Origin: Stutzerimonas nosocomialis
GTDB taxonomy: Bacteria; Pseudomonadota; Gammaproteobacteria; Pseudomonadales; Pseudomonadaceae
Reading direction: 5' to 3'
Length of the DNA: 64,000 bases
Assembly: GCF_005876855.1 (NCBI RefSeq)
Contig: NZ_QLAE01000009.1
Span: forward strand, 91,280-155,279
The notes beneath the pieces were generated by a model. It saw nothing but the letters and a program-made list of their open reading frames with translations. It had not been told where the DNA came from and did no database searches. Below are positions 17,676 through 27,146 of the stretch, piece by piece. Position numbers and translations under genes: made by a program. Within the stretch, counting starts at the first letter, position 1; each line of letters opens with the position of its first letter.

Positions 17676-18749
17676 ATGGCGAAACCACTGACACTTCACT
17701 TCCCCGCACTGGCCCTGGCGGCGGCCATCGGCCTGGCCGCCCAGACCGCCTACGCGGCCGAAAGCCTGACCGTCGTTTCCTGGGGCGGCGCCTATGGCGC
17801 GGCCCAGCAGAAGCACATGATCGATCCCTTCCAGAACGACACCGGGGTCAAGGTGCTGTTCGAGGACTACACCGGCGGCGTGGCGGAAATGAAGGCCCAG
17901 GTCGAATCCGGCAACGTCCAGTGGGACGTGGTCGACGTCGAGGTGATCGACCTGGAGCGCGCCTGCTCCGAAGGCCTGCTCGAAGAACTCCCGCGCGACA
18001 TCCTGCCGGCCGGCGCCGACGGCACGCCGGCGGCCGAGGACTTCATCCCCGAGGCCCTGGCCAGCGAATGCGCCGTGGGCAACATCGTCTGGTCGGTGGT
18101 CTTCGCCTACAACAAGGACACCATCGGCGGTACCGCGGCCGCCTCGATCGGCGACTTCTTCGACCTGGGCAAGATCCCGGGCAAACGTGCCATGCGCAAG
18201 CGTCCGCAGGTGAACATGGAATGGGCGCTGATGGCCGATGGCGTGCCGCCGGAAGACGTCTACGAGGTGCTGGCGACGCCCGAAGGGCAGCAGCGCGCCT
18301 TCGACAAGCTGGCCACCATCAAGAAGGACATCGTCTGGTTCGATTCCTGGTCCCAGGCACCGCAACTGCTCAACGACGGCGGCGCCGTGCTGGTGCAGTC
18401 GGCCAACGGCCGCTTCTACGATTCGATCCGCCAGGAAAACAAACCCTTCGTGATCGTCTGGGACGGCCATGTCTACGACCTCGACGCCTGGGCCATCCTC
18501 AAGGGCTCGAAGAAAAAGGACCTGGCGCTCAAGTTCATCGCCTACGCCACCGAGTCCAAGCCGCTGGCCGGAATGTCGGACGTCGCCTACGGCCCGACTC
18601 GCAAGTCCTCCACGCCGATGATGGACCCCACCGCCGCGCCGCACCTGCCCACCGCCCACCTGGACAAGGGCATCCAGGCCGGTTCCGAGTTCTGGGCCGA
18701 CTACGGCGAATCGCTCGGCGAGAGATTCAACGAGTGGCTGTTGAAGTAA
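17676..18749 (+). CDS. Periplasmic polyamine-type substrate-binding protein
   Basis: Secreted binding protein of 357 residues, PotD/PotF family. Signal peptide: hydrophobic ALALAAAIGLAAQTAYAA with cleavage near AYA-AES. The mature protein begins ESLTVVSWGGAYGAAQ, typical of PotD-like proteins, and continues with KVLFEDYTGGVAEMKAQV and the hinge segment VYDLDAWAILKGSKKK. It hands substrate to the two permeases encoded downstream. The gene is bordered on both sides by RNA hairpins (17559-17574 and 18757-18780). The ligand is not determined by the sequence. Confidence 0.93.
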   Translation: MAKPLTLHFPALALAAAIGLAAQTAYAAESLTVVSWGGAYGAAQQKHMIDPFQNDTGVKVLFEDYTGGVAEMKAQVESGNVQWDVVDVEVIDLERACSEGLLEELPRDILPAGADGTPAAEDFIPEALASECAVGNIVWSVVFAYNKDTIGGTAAASIGDFFDLGKIPGKRAMRKRPQVNMEWALMADGVPPEDVYEVLATPEGQQRAFDKLATIKKDIVWFDSWSQAPQLLNDGGAVLVQSANGRFYDSIRQENKPFVIVWDGHVYDLDAWAILKGSKKKDLALKFIAYATESKPLAGMSDVAYGPTRKSSTPMMDPTAAPHLPTAHLDKGIQAGSEFWADYGESLGERFNEWLLK

Positions 18750-18756
18750 CCGACCC

Positions 18757-18780
18757 GCGCCCGGCCGAGCGGCCGGGCGC
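18757..18780 (+). promoter_or_regulatory. Strong intercistronic hairpin after the binding-protein gene
   Basis: A perfect 10-bp stem, GCGCCCGGCC with GGCCGGGCGC, has a GAGC loop and begins 7 bp after the stop codon. No T run follows and the next gene is co-directional, so a role as 3' stabiliser or partial terminator is likelier than full termination. This is the usual arrangement after binding-protein genes in importer operons. Confidence 0.65.
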
Positions 18781-18819
18781 GATCCACCTCGACCGTCAGC
18801 GCTGCGCAGGAGCCCCTGC

Positions 18820-20052
18820 TTGTCATCCCTCACCACTACCGAGGCCGGCCAGGCCACACGCGCCAGACGCCGCAGACGGCTGACCGCTTTCCTGTTCGTC
18901 GTGCCGCTGCTGGCGTTCATCCTGGTGACCTTCGTCGCCCCCATCGCCAGCATGCTCTGGCGCAGCGTCCACCACCCGACGGTCGCCGAGCTGATTCCGC
19001 AGACCCTCGGACAGCTGCAGCGCTGGGATGGCCAGGCCACCCCGGACCGGGACACCCTCGACACCTTCGCCCGCGAGCTGCACGGGCTCGCCGGCGAACG
19101 CCTCTCCGGCAAGCTCGCCGAAGAGCTCAACCGCGCCTACGCCGGCATGTCCAGCGTGGTGAAGAGCAGCGCGCGCCAGGTCGGCCGGCTCGATGCCGGG
19201 CAGCTCCAGGCCAAGGGCGCCGACACCCTGCTCGACGCCCATCGCAACTGGAGCCGTCCGGACGTCTGGCATGCGATCCAGCGCGCCGGGCAGCGCTACA
19301 CCTATGACTATTACCTGACGGCGCTGGACCTGCAGTTGCATCCCGAACAGGGCCTGCAGGTGCGCGAGGACACCCAGATCTACCTGCAGCTGTACGGCAA
19401 GACGCTGAAGATGGCGCTGGTGATCACCCTGCTCTGCGCCCTGCTCGGCTATCCCCTGGCCTATTACCTGGCCAACCTGCCGGAACGCCGCGCCAACCTG
19501 CTGCTGGTGATGGTGCTGCTGCCGTTCTGGACCTCGTTGCTGGTGCGCACCACCGCCTGGATCGCGCTGCTGCAGACCAACGGCGTGATCAACTCCCTGC
19601 TGCTCGGTATCGGCCTGATCGGCACGCCGTTCGAGATGCTCTACACCTCGTTCGCCACCGTGGTGGCAATGACCCACATCCTGCTGCCGTTCATGGTGCT
19701 GCCGCTCTACAGCGTGATGCGCGGCATCGACCCCAGCTACCTGCGGGCGGCGATGTCGCTTGGCGCCAAGCCGCTGCCGGCCTTCGCCAGGGTCTACTTC
19801 CCGATGACGCTGCCGGGCCTGAGCGCCGGGGCGCTGCTGGTCTTCATCATCTCGGTGGGCTACTACATCACCCCCGCGCTGGTCGGCGGGACCGATGGGC
19901 AGATGATCAGCAACATCATCGCCTTCCACATGCAGCGCTCGAACAACTGGGAGCTGGCCGCCGCGCTCGGCTCGCTGCTGCTCGCGGTGATCCTGCTGCT
20001 CTACTGGCTGTACGACCGCTTCGTCGGCGTCAGCAACATCAAGCTGGGGTAA
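18820..20052 (+). CDS. ABC transporter permease (PotB-like), TTG start
   Basis: Inner-membrane permease of 410 residues, longer than the ~280-320 usual for PotB. TM1 lies at ~22-45 (LTAFLFVVPLLAFILVTF). It is followed by a polar, mostly periplasmic stretch of ~145 residues (~48-190), then five or more TM helices and the EAA-type cytoplasmic loop (AAMSLGAKPLPAFARVYFPMTLPG). The start is TTG at 18820, supported by AGGAG at 18808-18812 seven bases upstream. The next ATG would remove TM1. It is followed after 4 bp by the second permease. Confidence 0.92.
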   Translation: MSSLTTTEAGQATRARRRRRLTAFLFVVPLLAFILVTFVAPIASMLWRSVHHPTVAELIPQTLGQLQRWDGQATPDRDTLDTFARELHGLAGERLSGKLAEELNRAYAGMSSVVKSSARQVGRLDAGQLQAKGADTLLDAHRNWSRPDVWHAIQRAGQRYTYDYYLTALDLQLHPEQGLQVREDTQIYLQLYGKTLKMALVITLLCALLGYPLAYYLANLPERRANLLLVMVLLPFWTSLLVRTTAWIALLQTNGVINSLLLGIGLIGTPFEMLYTSFATVVAMTHILLPFMVLPLYSVMRGIDPSYLRAAMSLGAKPLPAFARVYFPMTLPGLSAGALLVFIISVGYYITPALVGGTDGQMISNIIAFHMQRSNNWELAAALGSLLLAVILLLYWLYDRFVGVSNIKLG

Positions 20053-20056
20053 GCCG

Positions 20057-20908
20057 ATGACGACCGCCTATTACGGATTCTGGCACCGCCTCGGCGCCTG
20101 GCTGCTCAAGGCCAGCTCCTGGCTGGTACTGCTCTTCCTGATGCTGCCGATCCTGGTGATCGTGCCGCTGTCGTTCAACGTCGAGCCGTTCTTCAGCTTC
20201 ACCGAAGGCATGCTGACGTTCCAGCCCGACGCCTATTCCCTGCGCTGGTACCGGGAGATCTTCAACGATCCCAAGTGGATGCTGGCGGTCAGGAACAGCT
20301 TCTTCATCGGCATCTGCGCGACCCTGATCGCGACCGCCCTGGGCACCTGCGCGGCGGTGGGCCTGGCGCGGGACGACATGCCGCTGCGCCGGTTGATCAC
20401 CGCCCTGCTGCTGTCGCCGATGATCGTGCCGCTGATCATCACCGCCGCCGGCATGTTCTTCTTCTATTCGGACCTGGGCCTGGCCGGCAGCTACCTGGGC
20501 GTGATCCTGGCCCATGCGGCGCTGGGCACGCCGTTCGTGATCATCACCGTGACCGCCACCCTGGCCGGCTTCGACTATTCGCTGGTACGCGCGGCGCTCA
20601 ACCTCGGCGCCAGCCCGCTGCGGGTGTTCTTCGACGTGATCATGCCGCTGATCCGCCCCGGCGTGATCTCCGGCGCGCTGTTCGCCTTCATCACCTCGTT
20701 CGACGAAGTGGTGGTGATCCTGTTCATGGCCGGCCCGCAGCAACGCACCATCTCGCGACAGATGTTCTCCGGCCTGCGCGAGCAGATCAGCCCGAGCATC
20801 CTGGCCATCGCCACCCTGCTGATCCTGCTGTCGATCGCCCTGCTGGTGACGCTGGAACTGTTGCGCCGCCGGTCCGAACGCCTGCGCGGCGTCGAGCATC
20901 CCGTCTGA
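20057..20908 (+). CDS. ABC transporter permease (PotC-like)
   Basis: Second inner-membrane permease (283 aa) of the polyamine-type importer. About six membrane helices are seen, first LVLLFLMLPILVIVPLSF at ~24-41. The EAA loop RAALNLGASPLRVFFDVIMPLIRPG contacts the ATPase. The C-terminus is basic and cytoplasmic. It starts 4 bp after the preceding permease stop and is the last gene of the cluster. Normal family length, in contrast to its enlarged partner. Confidence 0.93.
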   Translation: MTTAYYGFWHRLGAWLLKASSWLVLLFLMLPILVIVPLSFNVEPFFSFTEGMLTFQPDAYSLRWYREIFNDPKWMLAVRNSFFIGICATLIATALGTCAAVGLARDDMPLRRLITALLLSPMIVPLIITAAGMFFFYSDLGLAGSYLGVILAHAALGTPFVIITVTATLAGFDYSLVRAALNLGASPLRVFFDVIMPLIRPGVISGALFAFITSFDEVVVILFMAGPQQRTISRQMFSGLREQISPSILAIATLLILLSIALLVTLELLRRRSERLRGVEHPV

Positions 20909-20991
20909 CGGCGCCTGGAGCGAGGATCGCGGTCGAGACCAGGCGTCCCCGACCGCGCCCGGCGCCCGCCATTGCACTTCATGGGCCAGTC

Positions 20992-21020
20992 TTTCGCCCC
21001 TGCGCCATGCGGCGTAGAAT
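20992..21020 (+). promoter_or_regulatory. Candidate ilvD promoter
   Basis: TAGAAT at 21015-21020 is a good -10, with a weak -35 TTTCGC (20992-20997) 17 bp upstream. The leader to the ilvD ATG would be about 175 nt and holds no recognisable attenuator peptide. The rest of the 20909-21199 gap shows nothing else. Confidence 0.42.
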
Positions 21021-21199
21021 CGCGCCATTCCTCGCCAACCATCCCCCGGCGGGCCAGTGAGCCCAGGCCCCTGCGAGCGGTGACCCCGCCTCGCCGAATG
21101 GCCACTTCCGCACCGTACGGCCATCGCCGTTTGCATCCACACCGGTCGACGCTCACGATACGCACATAACCTGACTGCCTGATCGCGTAGGAAACCGCC

Positions 21200-23038
21200 A
21201 TGCCTGACTATCGCTCGAAAACCTCCACCCATGGCCGCAACATGGCCGGTGCCCGCGCACTGTGGCGGGCCACCGGGATGAAGGACGAAGACTTCAAGAA
21301 GCCGATCATCGCCATCGCCAACTCCTTCACCCAGTTCGTGCCCGGCCACGTGCACCTGAAGGACCTGGGCCAGCTGGTCGCCCGCGAGATCGAGAAGCAC
21401 GGCGGCGTCGCCAAGGAATTCAACACCATCGCGGTCGACGACGGCATCGCCATGGGCCACGACGGCATGCTCTATTCGCTGCCTTCGCGCGAGATCATCG
21501 CCGACTCGGTGGAGTACATGGTCAACGCCCACTGCGCCGACGCCATCGTCTGCATCTCCAACTGCGACAAGATCACCCCCGGCATGCTGATGGCCGCCCT
21601 GCGCCTGAACATCCCGGTGGTGTTCGTCTCCGGCGGCCCGATGGAAGCCGGCAAGACCAAGCTCGCCAGCCACGGCCTTGACCTGGTCGACGCGATGGTC
21701 ATCGCGGCCGACAGCAACGCCTCCGACGAGACGGTCGCCGAGTACGAGCGCAGCGCCTGCCCGACCTGCGGCAGCTGCTCGGGGATGTTCACCGCCAACT
21801 CGATGAACTGCCTGACCGAGGCCCTGGGCCTGGCGCTGCCGGGCAACGGCTCGCTGCTCGCCACCCATGCCGACCGCGAACAGCTGTTCCTGCAGGCCGG
21901 CCGCACCGCGGTCGAGCTGTGCAAGCGCTATTACGGCGAGGGCGACGAGTCGGTCCTGCCGCGCAACATCGCCAGCTACCAGGCGTTCGAGAACGCCATG
22001 ACGCTGGACATCGCCATGGGTGGCTCGACCAACACCATCCTGCACCTGCTCGCCGCCGCCCAGGAGGCCGAGGTCGACTTCGACCTGCGCGCCATCGACG
22101 CGCTGTCGCGCAAGGTGCCGCAGCTGTGCAAGGTCGCGCCGAACATCCAGAAGTACCACATGGAAGACGTGCACCGCGCCGGCGGCATCATCGGCATCCT
22201 CGGCGAGCTGGCCCGTGGCGGCCTGCTCAACACCGACCTGCCCACCGTGCACAGCCGCACCCTGGGCGAAGCCATCGAGAAATGGGACGTCACCGTCACC
22301 CAGGACGAAGCCGTGAAGACCTTCTTCAAGGCCGGCCCGGCAGGCATCCCGACCCAGACGGCGTTCAGCCAGTCGACCCGCTGGGACACCCTGGACGACG
22401 ACCGCCAGAACGGCTGCATCCGCAGCGTCGCGCATGCCTACTCCCAGGAGGGCGGCCTGGCCGTGCTCTACGGCAACATCGCGCTGGACGGCTGCGTGGT
22501 GAAGACCGCCGGGGTGGACGAATCCATCCTGGTCTTCGAAGGCAACGCCAAGATCTTCGAAAGCCAGGACAGCGCGGTGAAGGGCATCCTCAACGACGAG
22601 GTGAAAGCCGGCGACATCGTCATCATCCGCTACGAAGGCCCGAAGGGCGGCCCGGGCATGCAGGAAATGCTGTATCCGACCAGCTACCTGAAGTCCAAGG
22701 GCCTGGGCAAGGCGTGCGCCCTGCTCACCGACGGCCGCTTCTCCGGCGGCACCTCGGGCCTGTCCATCGGCCACGCCTCGCCTGAAGCGGCGGCCGGCGG
22801 CGCCATCGGCCTGGTTCAGGACGGCGACAAGGTGCTGATCGACATCCCCAACCGCAGCATCAACCTGCTGGTCAGCGACGAAGAGCTGTCCCACCGCCGC
22901 ATCGAGCAGGACAAGAAGGGCTGGAAGCCGGCCGCGCCACGCGCGCGCAAGGTGACCACCGCGCTCAAGGCCTACGCCCTGCTCGCCACCAGCGCCGACA
23001 AGGGCGCGGTACGCAACAAGGCCATGCTGGACGATTGA
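21200..23038 (+). CDS. ilvD: Dihydroxy-acid dehydratase
   Basis: Fe-S enzyme (612 aa) that dehydrates 2,3-dihydroxy-isovalerate and -methylvalerate to the keto acids of valine and isoleucine synthesis, also feeding leucine and pantothenate. Family Fe-S/Mg motifs are present: [12 protein letters not shown] around 120-131 and [17 protein letters not shown] around 193-209. The C-terminal [12 protein letters not shown] completes the active site. ATG at 21200 follows AGGAAACCGCC. Full length. Stands alone with its own promoter and a GC hairpin after the stop. Confidence 0.98.
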   Translation: MPDYRSKTSTHGRNMAGARALWRATGMKDEDFKKPIIAIANSFTQFVPGHVHLKDLGQLVAREIEKHGGVAKEFNTIAVDDGIAMGHDGMLYSLPSREIIADSVEYMVNAHCADAIVCISNCDKITPGMLMAALRLNIPVVFVSGGPMEAGKTKLASHGLDLVDAMVIAADSNASDETVAEYERSACPTCGSCSGMFTANSMNCLTEALGLALPGNGSLLATHADREQLFLQAGRTAVELCKRYYGEGDESVLPRNIASYQAFENAMTLDIAMGGSTNTILHLLAAAQEAEVDFDLRAIDALSRKVPQLCKVAPNIQKYHMEDVHRAGGIIGILGELARGGLLNTDLPTVHSRTLGEAIEKWDVTVTQDEAVKTFFKAGPAGIPTQTAFSQSTRWDTLDDDRQNGCIRSVAHAYSQEGGLAVLYGNIALDGCVVKTAGVDESILVFEGNAKIFESQDSAVKGILNDEVKAGDIVIIRYEGPKGGPGMQEMLYPTSYLKSKGLGKACALLTDGRFSGGTSGLSIGHASPEAAAGGAIGLVQDGDKVLIDIPNRSINLLVSDEELSHRRIEQDKKGWKPAAPRARKVTTALKAYALLATSADKGAVRNKAMLDD

Positions 23039-23047
23039 CGACCCACC

Positions 23048-23072
23048 GGCCGCTTCCCCCACGGGAGCGGCC
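23048..23072 (+). terminator. GC hairpin downstream of ilvD
   Basis: GGCCGC(T)TCCC pairs with GGGAGCGGCC, with one bulge and a short loop, 9 bp after the ilvD stop. There is no T run, so it may be Rho-assisted. The remaining gap to 23311 (about 240 bp) contains no gene I can support. Confidence 0.45.
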
Positions 23073-23311
23073 CGCCGGCGCGTCGCCCGTGACAGGCGAC
23101 GCCCGCCTTCCAGCCGACTCGCAGAGACGCCCGCCTCCGATCGGCCATCGAAACTGTCCGAATCGAGCCTGCCGGACGCCGTCCGGGCGTCGTTCGCCGG
23201 GTATCGCGCCTGGCTGCGAGCCGCACGCGTCGTTGGGCTTGCATCGCTGCGCTTTAGGGCGTTTCATGCATAGCCATTGGCTACCTCTCCCCCGGCAAGA
23301 CGGAGCTTCCC

Positions 23312-23791
23312 ATGGATCTTCCGACCCACCGAGCGCTGCGCATCGGACTGATCGCCGACACCCACGGCCTGCTGCGACCCGAGGCCCTGGAACGCCTGAG
23401 CGGCTGCGATCACATCGTCCATGCCGGTGACATCGGCAAGCCGGAAATCCTGCAGGCGCTCGAACGCCTCGCGCCGCTCTCGGTCGTGCGCGGCAACAAC
23501 GATCAGCAGGACTGGGCACAAGCGATTCCGGAGCGTCTGGTCATCCACTTCGGCCGGGTCTCGCTCTACCTGCTGCACGACCTCAAGGAACTGGACATCG
23601 ATCCCGCCGCCGAGGGGATTCGCGTGGTCATCAGTGGCCATTCCCACAAGCCGGCGGTGGAAGAGCGCGACGGGGTGATCTACCTCAACCCCGGCAGCGC
23701 GGGACCGCGGCGCTTCAAGCTGCCGATCAGCCTGGCGCTGCTGCATATCCAGGGCCGCGACGTGAAACCCGAGCTGCTGACGCTGGGCTGA
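23312..23791 (+). CDS. YfcE/MJ0936-type metallophosphoesterase
   Basis: Small cytoplasmic metal-dependent phosphodiesterase (159 aa). The calcineurin-like metal site is complete: DTHG with Asp16 and His18, GDIG with Asp40, GNND around 61-64, and GHSHKP near 109-114. These proteins hydrolyse model phosphodiesters; the cellular substrate is unknown. The start at 23312 follows GGAGCTTCCC. It converges on folA with only 3 bp between the stop codons, so transcripts probably overlap. Confidence 0.92.
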   Translation: MDLPTHRALRIGLIADTHGLLRPEALERLSGCDHIVHAGDIGKPEILQALERLAPLSVVRGNNDQQDWAQAIPERLVIHFGRVSLYLLHDLKELDIDPAAEGIRVVISGHSHKPAVEERDGVIYLNPGSAGPRRFKLPISLALLHIQGRDVKPELLTLG

Positions 23792-23794
23792 GCC

Positions 23795-24310
23795 TCAGCG
23801 GCGCTCCCACACCTCGCAGGCGTAGCCCGGACGGTCGTCCTCGGCGGCGTGTTCGTCGCGGCTGACGCAGCGCCACTGCGCCTCGTCCCAGGCTGGAAAG
23901 AAGGCATCGCCCTCCGGCGCCAGGTCCACCCGCGTCAGATAGAGACGCTGCACCTGCGGCAGCGCCTGCGTATAGAGCTGCGCCCCGCCGATCAGCATCT
24001 GCTCGCTGGCGCCCTGCTCGCGCCCCCAGGCATCGCCACGCGCCAGCGCCTCGTCGAGGCTGGCGAAGGCTTCGGCGCCTTCCGGCGAATAGCCCGTCTG
24101 GCGGCTGATCACCAGGTTGAGGCGGCCGGGCAGCGGGCGACCGAGGGATTCCCAGGTCTTGCGGCCCATGAGCACGGGCTTGCCGAGGGTGACGGACTTG
24201 AAGTACTTCAGCTCGGCGGGCAGGTGCCAGGGCAGGCGGTTGTCAACGCCGATGACGCCGTTACGGGCCACGGCAACGATGAGGGCGAGAGGCAGACGAG
24301 TGGTATTCAT
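23795..24310 (-). CDS. folA: Dihydrofolate reductase
   Basis: NADPH-dependent reductase (171 aa) producing tetrahydrofolate, the target of trimethoprim. The N-terminal strand LALIVAVARNGVIGVDNRLPWHLPAELKYF contains the Trp-His loop, and the acidic active-site position is in this Pro-Trp-His-Leu-Pro segment. GRKTWESLGRPLPGR carries the NADPH-binding part, with IGGAQLY later. The start at 24310 is in the normal place. thyA, whose reaction uses up reduced folate, is 14 kb away. Confidence 0.97.
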   Translation of the reverse strand: MNTTRLPLALIVAVARNGVIGVDNRLPWHLPAELKYFKSVTLGKPVLMGRKTWESLGRPLPGRLNLVISRQTGYSPEGAEAFASLDEALARGDAWGREQGASEQMLIGGAQLYTQALPQVQRLYLTRVDLAPEGDAFFPAWDEAQWRCVSRDEHAAEDDRPGYACEVWERR

Positions 24311-24455
24311 CGCGCGAGAATAGCAGAGTAGAGCGGGTGGCGAAGCGACGGGAAGCCGTCGCGTTCGTCAGAATGCAATGAACGCTCGTAAAAGCGTCAA
24401 GGGTTCGTCATCTTGCTGAGGCAGCCTTTGGGTTCCCACCCCAGGAGACGCCACC

Positions 24456-25577
24456 ATGGCCGACAAGAAAAACGCTGTGCTCCGCAACTGGCTGGCCGCC
24501 TTCGGCCTGCTGCTACCGCTCGCCACCTTCGCCGCGCCCGGCGACAACGCCGCGGCCCTGCACAAGGACCGCGCGGACGCCGAACCTCTGATCGTCGCCC
24601 ACCGCGGAGCCAGTGGCTACGTGCCCGAACACACACTGGCGTCCTACGCGCTGGCGGTGATGCAGGGTGCCGATTACGTGGAACCGGACCTGGTCATGAC
24701 CCGGGACGGCCAGCTCGTCGCCCGTCACGACAACGAACTGGGGTTGACCACCGACGTCTCGCAGCGCCCGGAATTCGCCGACCGCAAGCGCACCCAGACG
24801 GTCGACGGCGTGAGCCTCACCGGCTGGTTCAGCGAGGATTTCACCCTGGCCGAGCTCAAGACCCTGCGCGCCATCGAACGTATCCCGCAGATCCGCCCCG
24901 GTAACGCCCGCCTGGACGGCGGCCTGGAGATTCCGACCCTCCAGGAGATCATCGACCTGGTCAAATCGCTGCAGCTGAGCCAGCAGCGCGTCATCGGCCT
25001 GTACCCGGAACTCAAGCACGGGACCCACTTCCAGCAGCTGGGCCTGGCGATGGAAAAGCCGCTGGTGCGCATTCTCCAGCGCAACGGCTACAACAGCCCC
25101 CGCTCGCCGGTGTACATCCAGTCGTTCGAAGTCGACAACCTCAAGGCCCTGAGCCGCATGACCTCGATCCGCCTGGTGCAGCTGTTCGGTTCCGGACAGC
25201 CCTATGACCAGCAGGTGCGCGGCACCGGCCTGACCTACGCGCAGATGGCCACCCCGGCCGGCCTCAGGGAAATCGCCCGCTACGCCGCCGGCGTCGGCCC
25301 GGACAAGAGCTACATCATCCCGCGCGATGCCAACGGCAACCTCGGCACCCCTACCCGCTTCGTCGCCGACGCCCATGCCGCCGGGCTGAAGGTCCATCCG
25401 TACACCTTCCGCGCCGAGAACGCCTTCCTGCCGACGAACCTGCGCAACGGCACCGAGCCGCAGGATCGCGGCGACATCGAAGCGGAAATCCGCGCCTTCC
25501 TCGATACCGGCATCGATGGCCTGTTCATCGACCAGCCGGACGTCGCGGTGCAGCTGCGTCAACGCCTGAACCCTTGA
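24456..25577 (+). CDS. glpQ: Periplasmic glycerophosphodiester phosphodiesterase
   Basis: Secreted enzyme (373 aa) hydrolysing glycerophosphodiesters to glycerol-3-phosphate and an alcohol. A signal peptide spans about residues 11-29 (WLAAFGLLLPLATFA). Catalytic motifs follow: HRGASGYVPEHT with the first His, the metal-binding VEPDLVMTRDGQLVARHD, and PELKHG in the middle. Full length for GlpQ. ATG at 24456 after CAGGAGACGCC. Divergent from folA. It supplies glycerol-3-phosphate from phospholipid debris. Confidence 0.96.
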   Translation: MADKKNAVLRNWLAAFGLLLPLATFAAPGDNAAALHKDRADAEPLIVAHRGASGYVPEHTLASYALAVMQGADYVEPDLVMTRDGQLVARHDNELGLTTDVSQRPEFADRKRTQTVDGVSLTGWFSEDFTLAELKTLRAIERIPQIRPGNARLDGGLEIPTLQEIIDLVKSLQLSQQRVIGLYPELKHGTHFQQLGLAMEKPLVRILQRNGYNSPRSPVYIQSFEVDNLKALSRMTSIRLVQLFGSGQPYDQQVRGTGLTYAQMATPAGLREIARYAAGVGPDKSYIIPRDANGNLGTPTRFVADAHAAGLKVHPYTFRAENAFLPTNLRNGTEPQDRGDIEAEIRAFLDTGIDGLFIDQPDVAVQLRQRLNP

Positions 25578-25745
25578 CCGTCCCGTCGCGGCCAGGGACG
25601 GCCGCGCAGCGCTGGCCCGCCTGACGCCCTGTCGCCGGGCGCGACAAGCGCGGCGCGTACCACGTACTCTTTCGGCTGACCGGTGTCGGGACGATCACCT
25701 TCTCCCGACGGCGGTCCAACCGGACTACAGCCTGCGAGAGTACGC

Positions 25746-27125
25746 GTGCCCCATACCCCGCTCACTCCCCTTGATCGTCTCTGGCTGACCGAAGCCGTGC
25801 GCCTGCGCGAGGAGCATGCCGGTCCGCTGGAAGATGCCGAAGCCAACCGTCAGGCGCGCACCCTGGGTGGCGACCTGCCCACGCTGATCGAAAGCCGGGC
25901 GCTCTGGCTGGCACGCCGCGACGGCCTCGTCGAGGCGTTACGGCACTGGCGCCAGGGCGCCCGCCTGGCCGGCTTCGGCCTGGTGCTGCTGGCCCTGATG
26001 ACCGGCGCCGGGCTCGGGCTTGCCGCGCTCGGAGACGGCCAGCGGCCGGTCAACGTGTTCTGGGCGCTGGGCAGCCTGCTCGGGCTCAACCTGCTGACGC
26101 TGATCGGCTGGGCGCTGGGCCTGTTCCTTGCCGGCGACGGCGGTGCCCTCGGCAGGCTCTGGCTGTGGCTCAGCGAAAAGCTGGCGCGCGATGCCCGCGC
26201 CGCCCAGCTCGCCCCTGCACTGTTGTCGGTGCTGCACCAGCGCCGCCTCGGGCGCTGGGTGCTGGGCCTCGGTGTCCACGGCCTCTGGACCCTGGCGATG
26301 GGCAGCGCCCTGGTCACCCTGCTCGCCCTGCTGGCGACGCGGCGCTACGGTTTCGTCTGGGAAACCACCATCCTCGGCGAAGCCACCTTCATCTCGCTGA
26401 CCCAGGCCCTCGGTGCGCTCCCGGCCCTGCTCGGCTTCAGCCTGCCGGACATCGGGCAGATCCGCGCCAGCGGCGGCACCGGCGGGGTGGAAAGCGCGCG
26501 CCAGGCCTGGGCCGGCTGGCTGGTGGGCGTGGTGCTGATCTATGGCCTGCTGCCGCGCCTGCTGCTCGCGCTGCTGTGCCTGTGGCGCTGGCGGCGGGGC
26601 CGCAAGGCGCTGCACCTCGATCTGCAGCTGCCGGCCTACCGCCTGCTGCGCGAGCGCCTGCAGCCGCCGAGCGAGCGCCTGGGCATCAACGACGAGGCCC
26701 CCTCGCAGCTTCACGTGCCCACCGCCGGCAGCCACCTGGGCGGCGAGGCGGGCGCGCTGCTGGTGGCGATCGAGCTGGACGACAGCCGGCCCTGGCCGCC
26801 CCCGCTGCCCGCGGGCGTGGCTGACGCCGGCATCCTCGACGACCGCGAGCAGCGGCGCCGCCTGCTGGAGCAGATGAGCCGCTTCGTCCCGGCGCGCCTG
26901 GTGATCGCCTGCGATCCGCTTCGCTCGCCGGATCGCGGCACCCTGGCCCTGATCGGCGAGCTGTCGCGCTGCGCCGGCAGCACCCGGGTCTGGCTGCTGC
27001 AGGCACCCACCGGACAGGCGCTGGACAGCGACCGCCTGAGCGACTGGCACCAGGCGCTCGACACCCTGGGCCTGCCTCATGCGAGCACCTCTCCCCTGAC
27101 CTGGCTGGAGACCGGCCATGACTAG
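25746..27125 (+). CDS. DUF2868 membrane protein (partner of DUF3482 GTPase)
   Basis: Unknown function. About 459 residues from the GTG at 25746. A GTG 21 codons upstream (25683) is also possible, but neither has a strong ribosome site. A charged N-terminus (RLREEHAGPLEDAEANRQART) is followed by about four membrane regions: two at ~55-125, one near residue 200, and one near ~265-285 (LVGVVLIYGLLPRLLLALLCLW). The C-terminal ~170 residues are soluble, with LVAIELDDSRPWPPPLP and ARLVIACDPLRSPDRGT. It is always found, as I recall, just upstream of a DUF3482 GTPase gene, as here with 21 bp between them. Confidence 0.85.
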   Translation: MPHTPLTPLDRLWLTEAVRLREEHAGPLEDAEANRQARTLGGDLPTLIESRALWLARRDGLVEALRHWRQGARLAGFGLVLLALMTGAGLGLAALGDGQRPVNVFWALGSLLGLNLLTLIGWALGLFLAGDGGALGRLWLWLSEKLARDARAAQLAPALLSVLHQRRLGRWVLGLGVHGLWTLAMGSALVTLLALLATRRYGFVWETTILGEATFISLTQALGALPALLGFSLPDIGQIRASGGTGGVESARQAWAGWLVGVVLIYGLLPRLLLALLCLWRWRRGRKALHLDLQLPAYRLLRERLQPPSERLGINDEAPSQLHVPTAGSHLGGEAGALLVAIELDDSRPWPPPLPAGVADAGILDDREQRRRLLEQMSRFVPARLVIACDPLRSPDRGTLALIGELSRCAGSTRVWLLQAPTGQALDSDRLSDWHQALDTLGLPHASTSPLTWLETGHD

Positions 27126-27146
27126 ACCCGTCGAAGGCGAACGCCC

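Noticed and set aside
20039-23062. Very long open frame antisense to the permease and ilvD genes
   Set aside because: High-GC codon bias opens long shadow frames. The sense strand has ilvD and PotC with full motifs, and the antisense product is compositionally odd and has no recognisable domain.
24465-24473. AAnAAnAA-like stretch in the first codons of glpQ
   Set aside because: AAGAAAAAC arises from Lys-Lys-Asn codons inside the gene and is not next to the ribosome site. Too weak to call an Hfq/Crc site.
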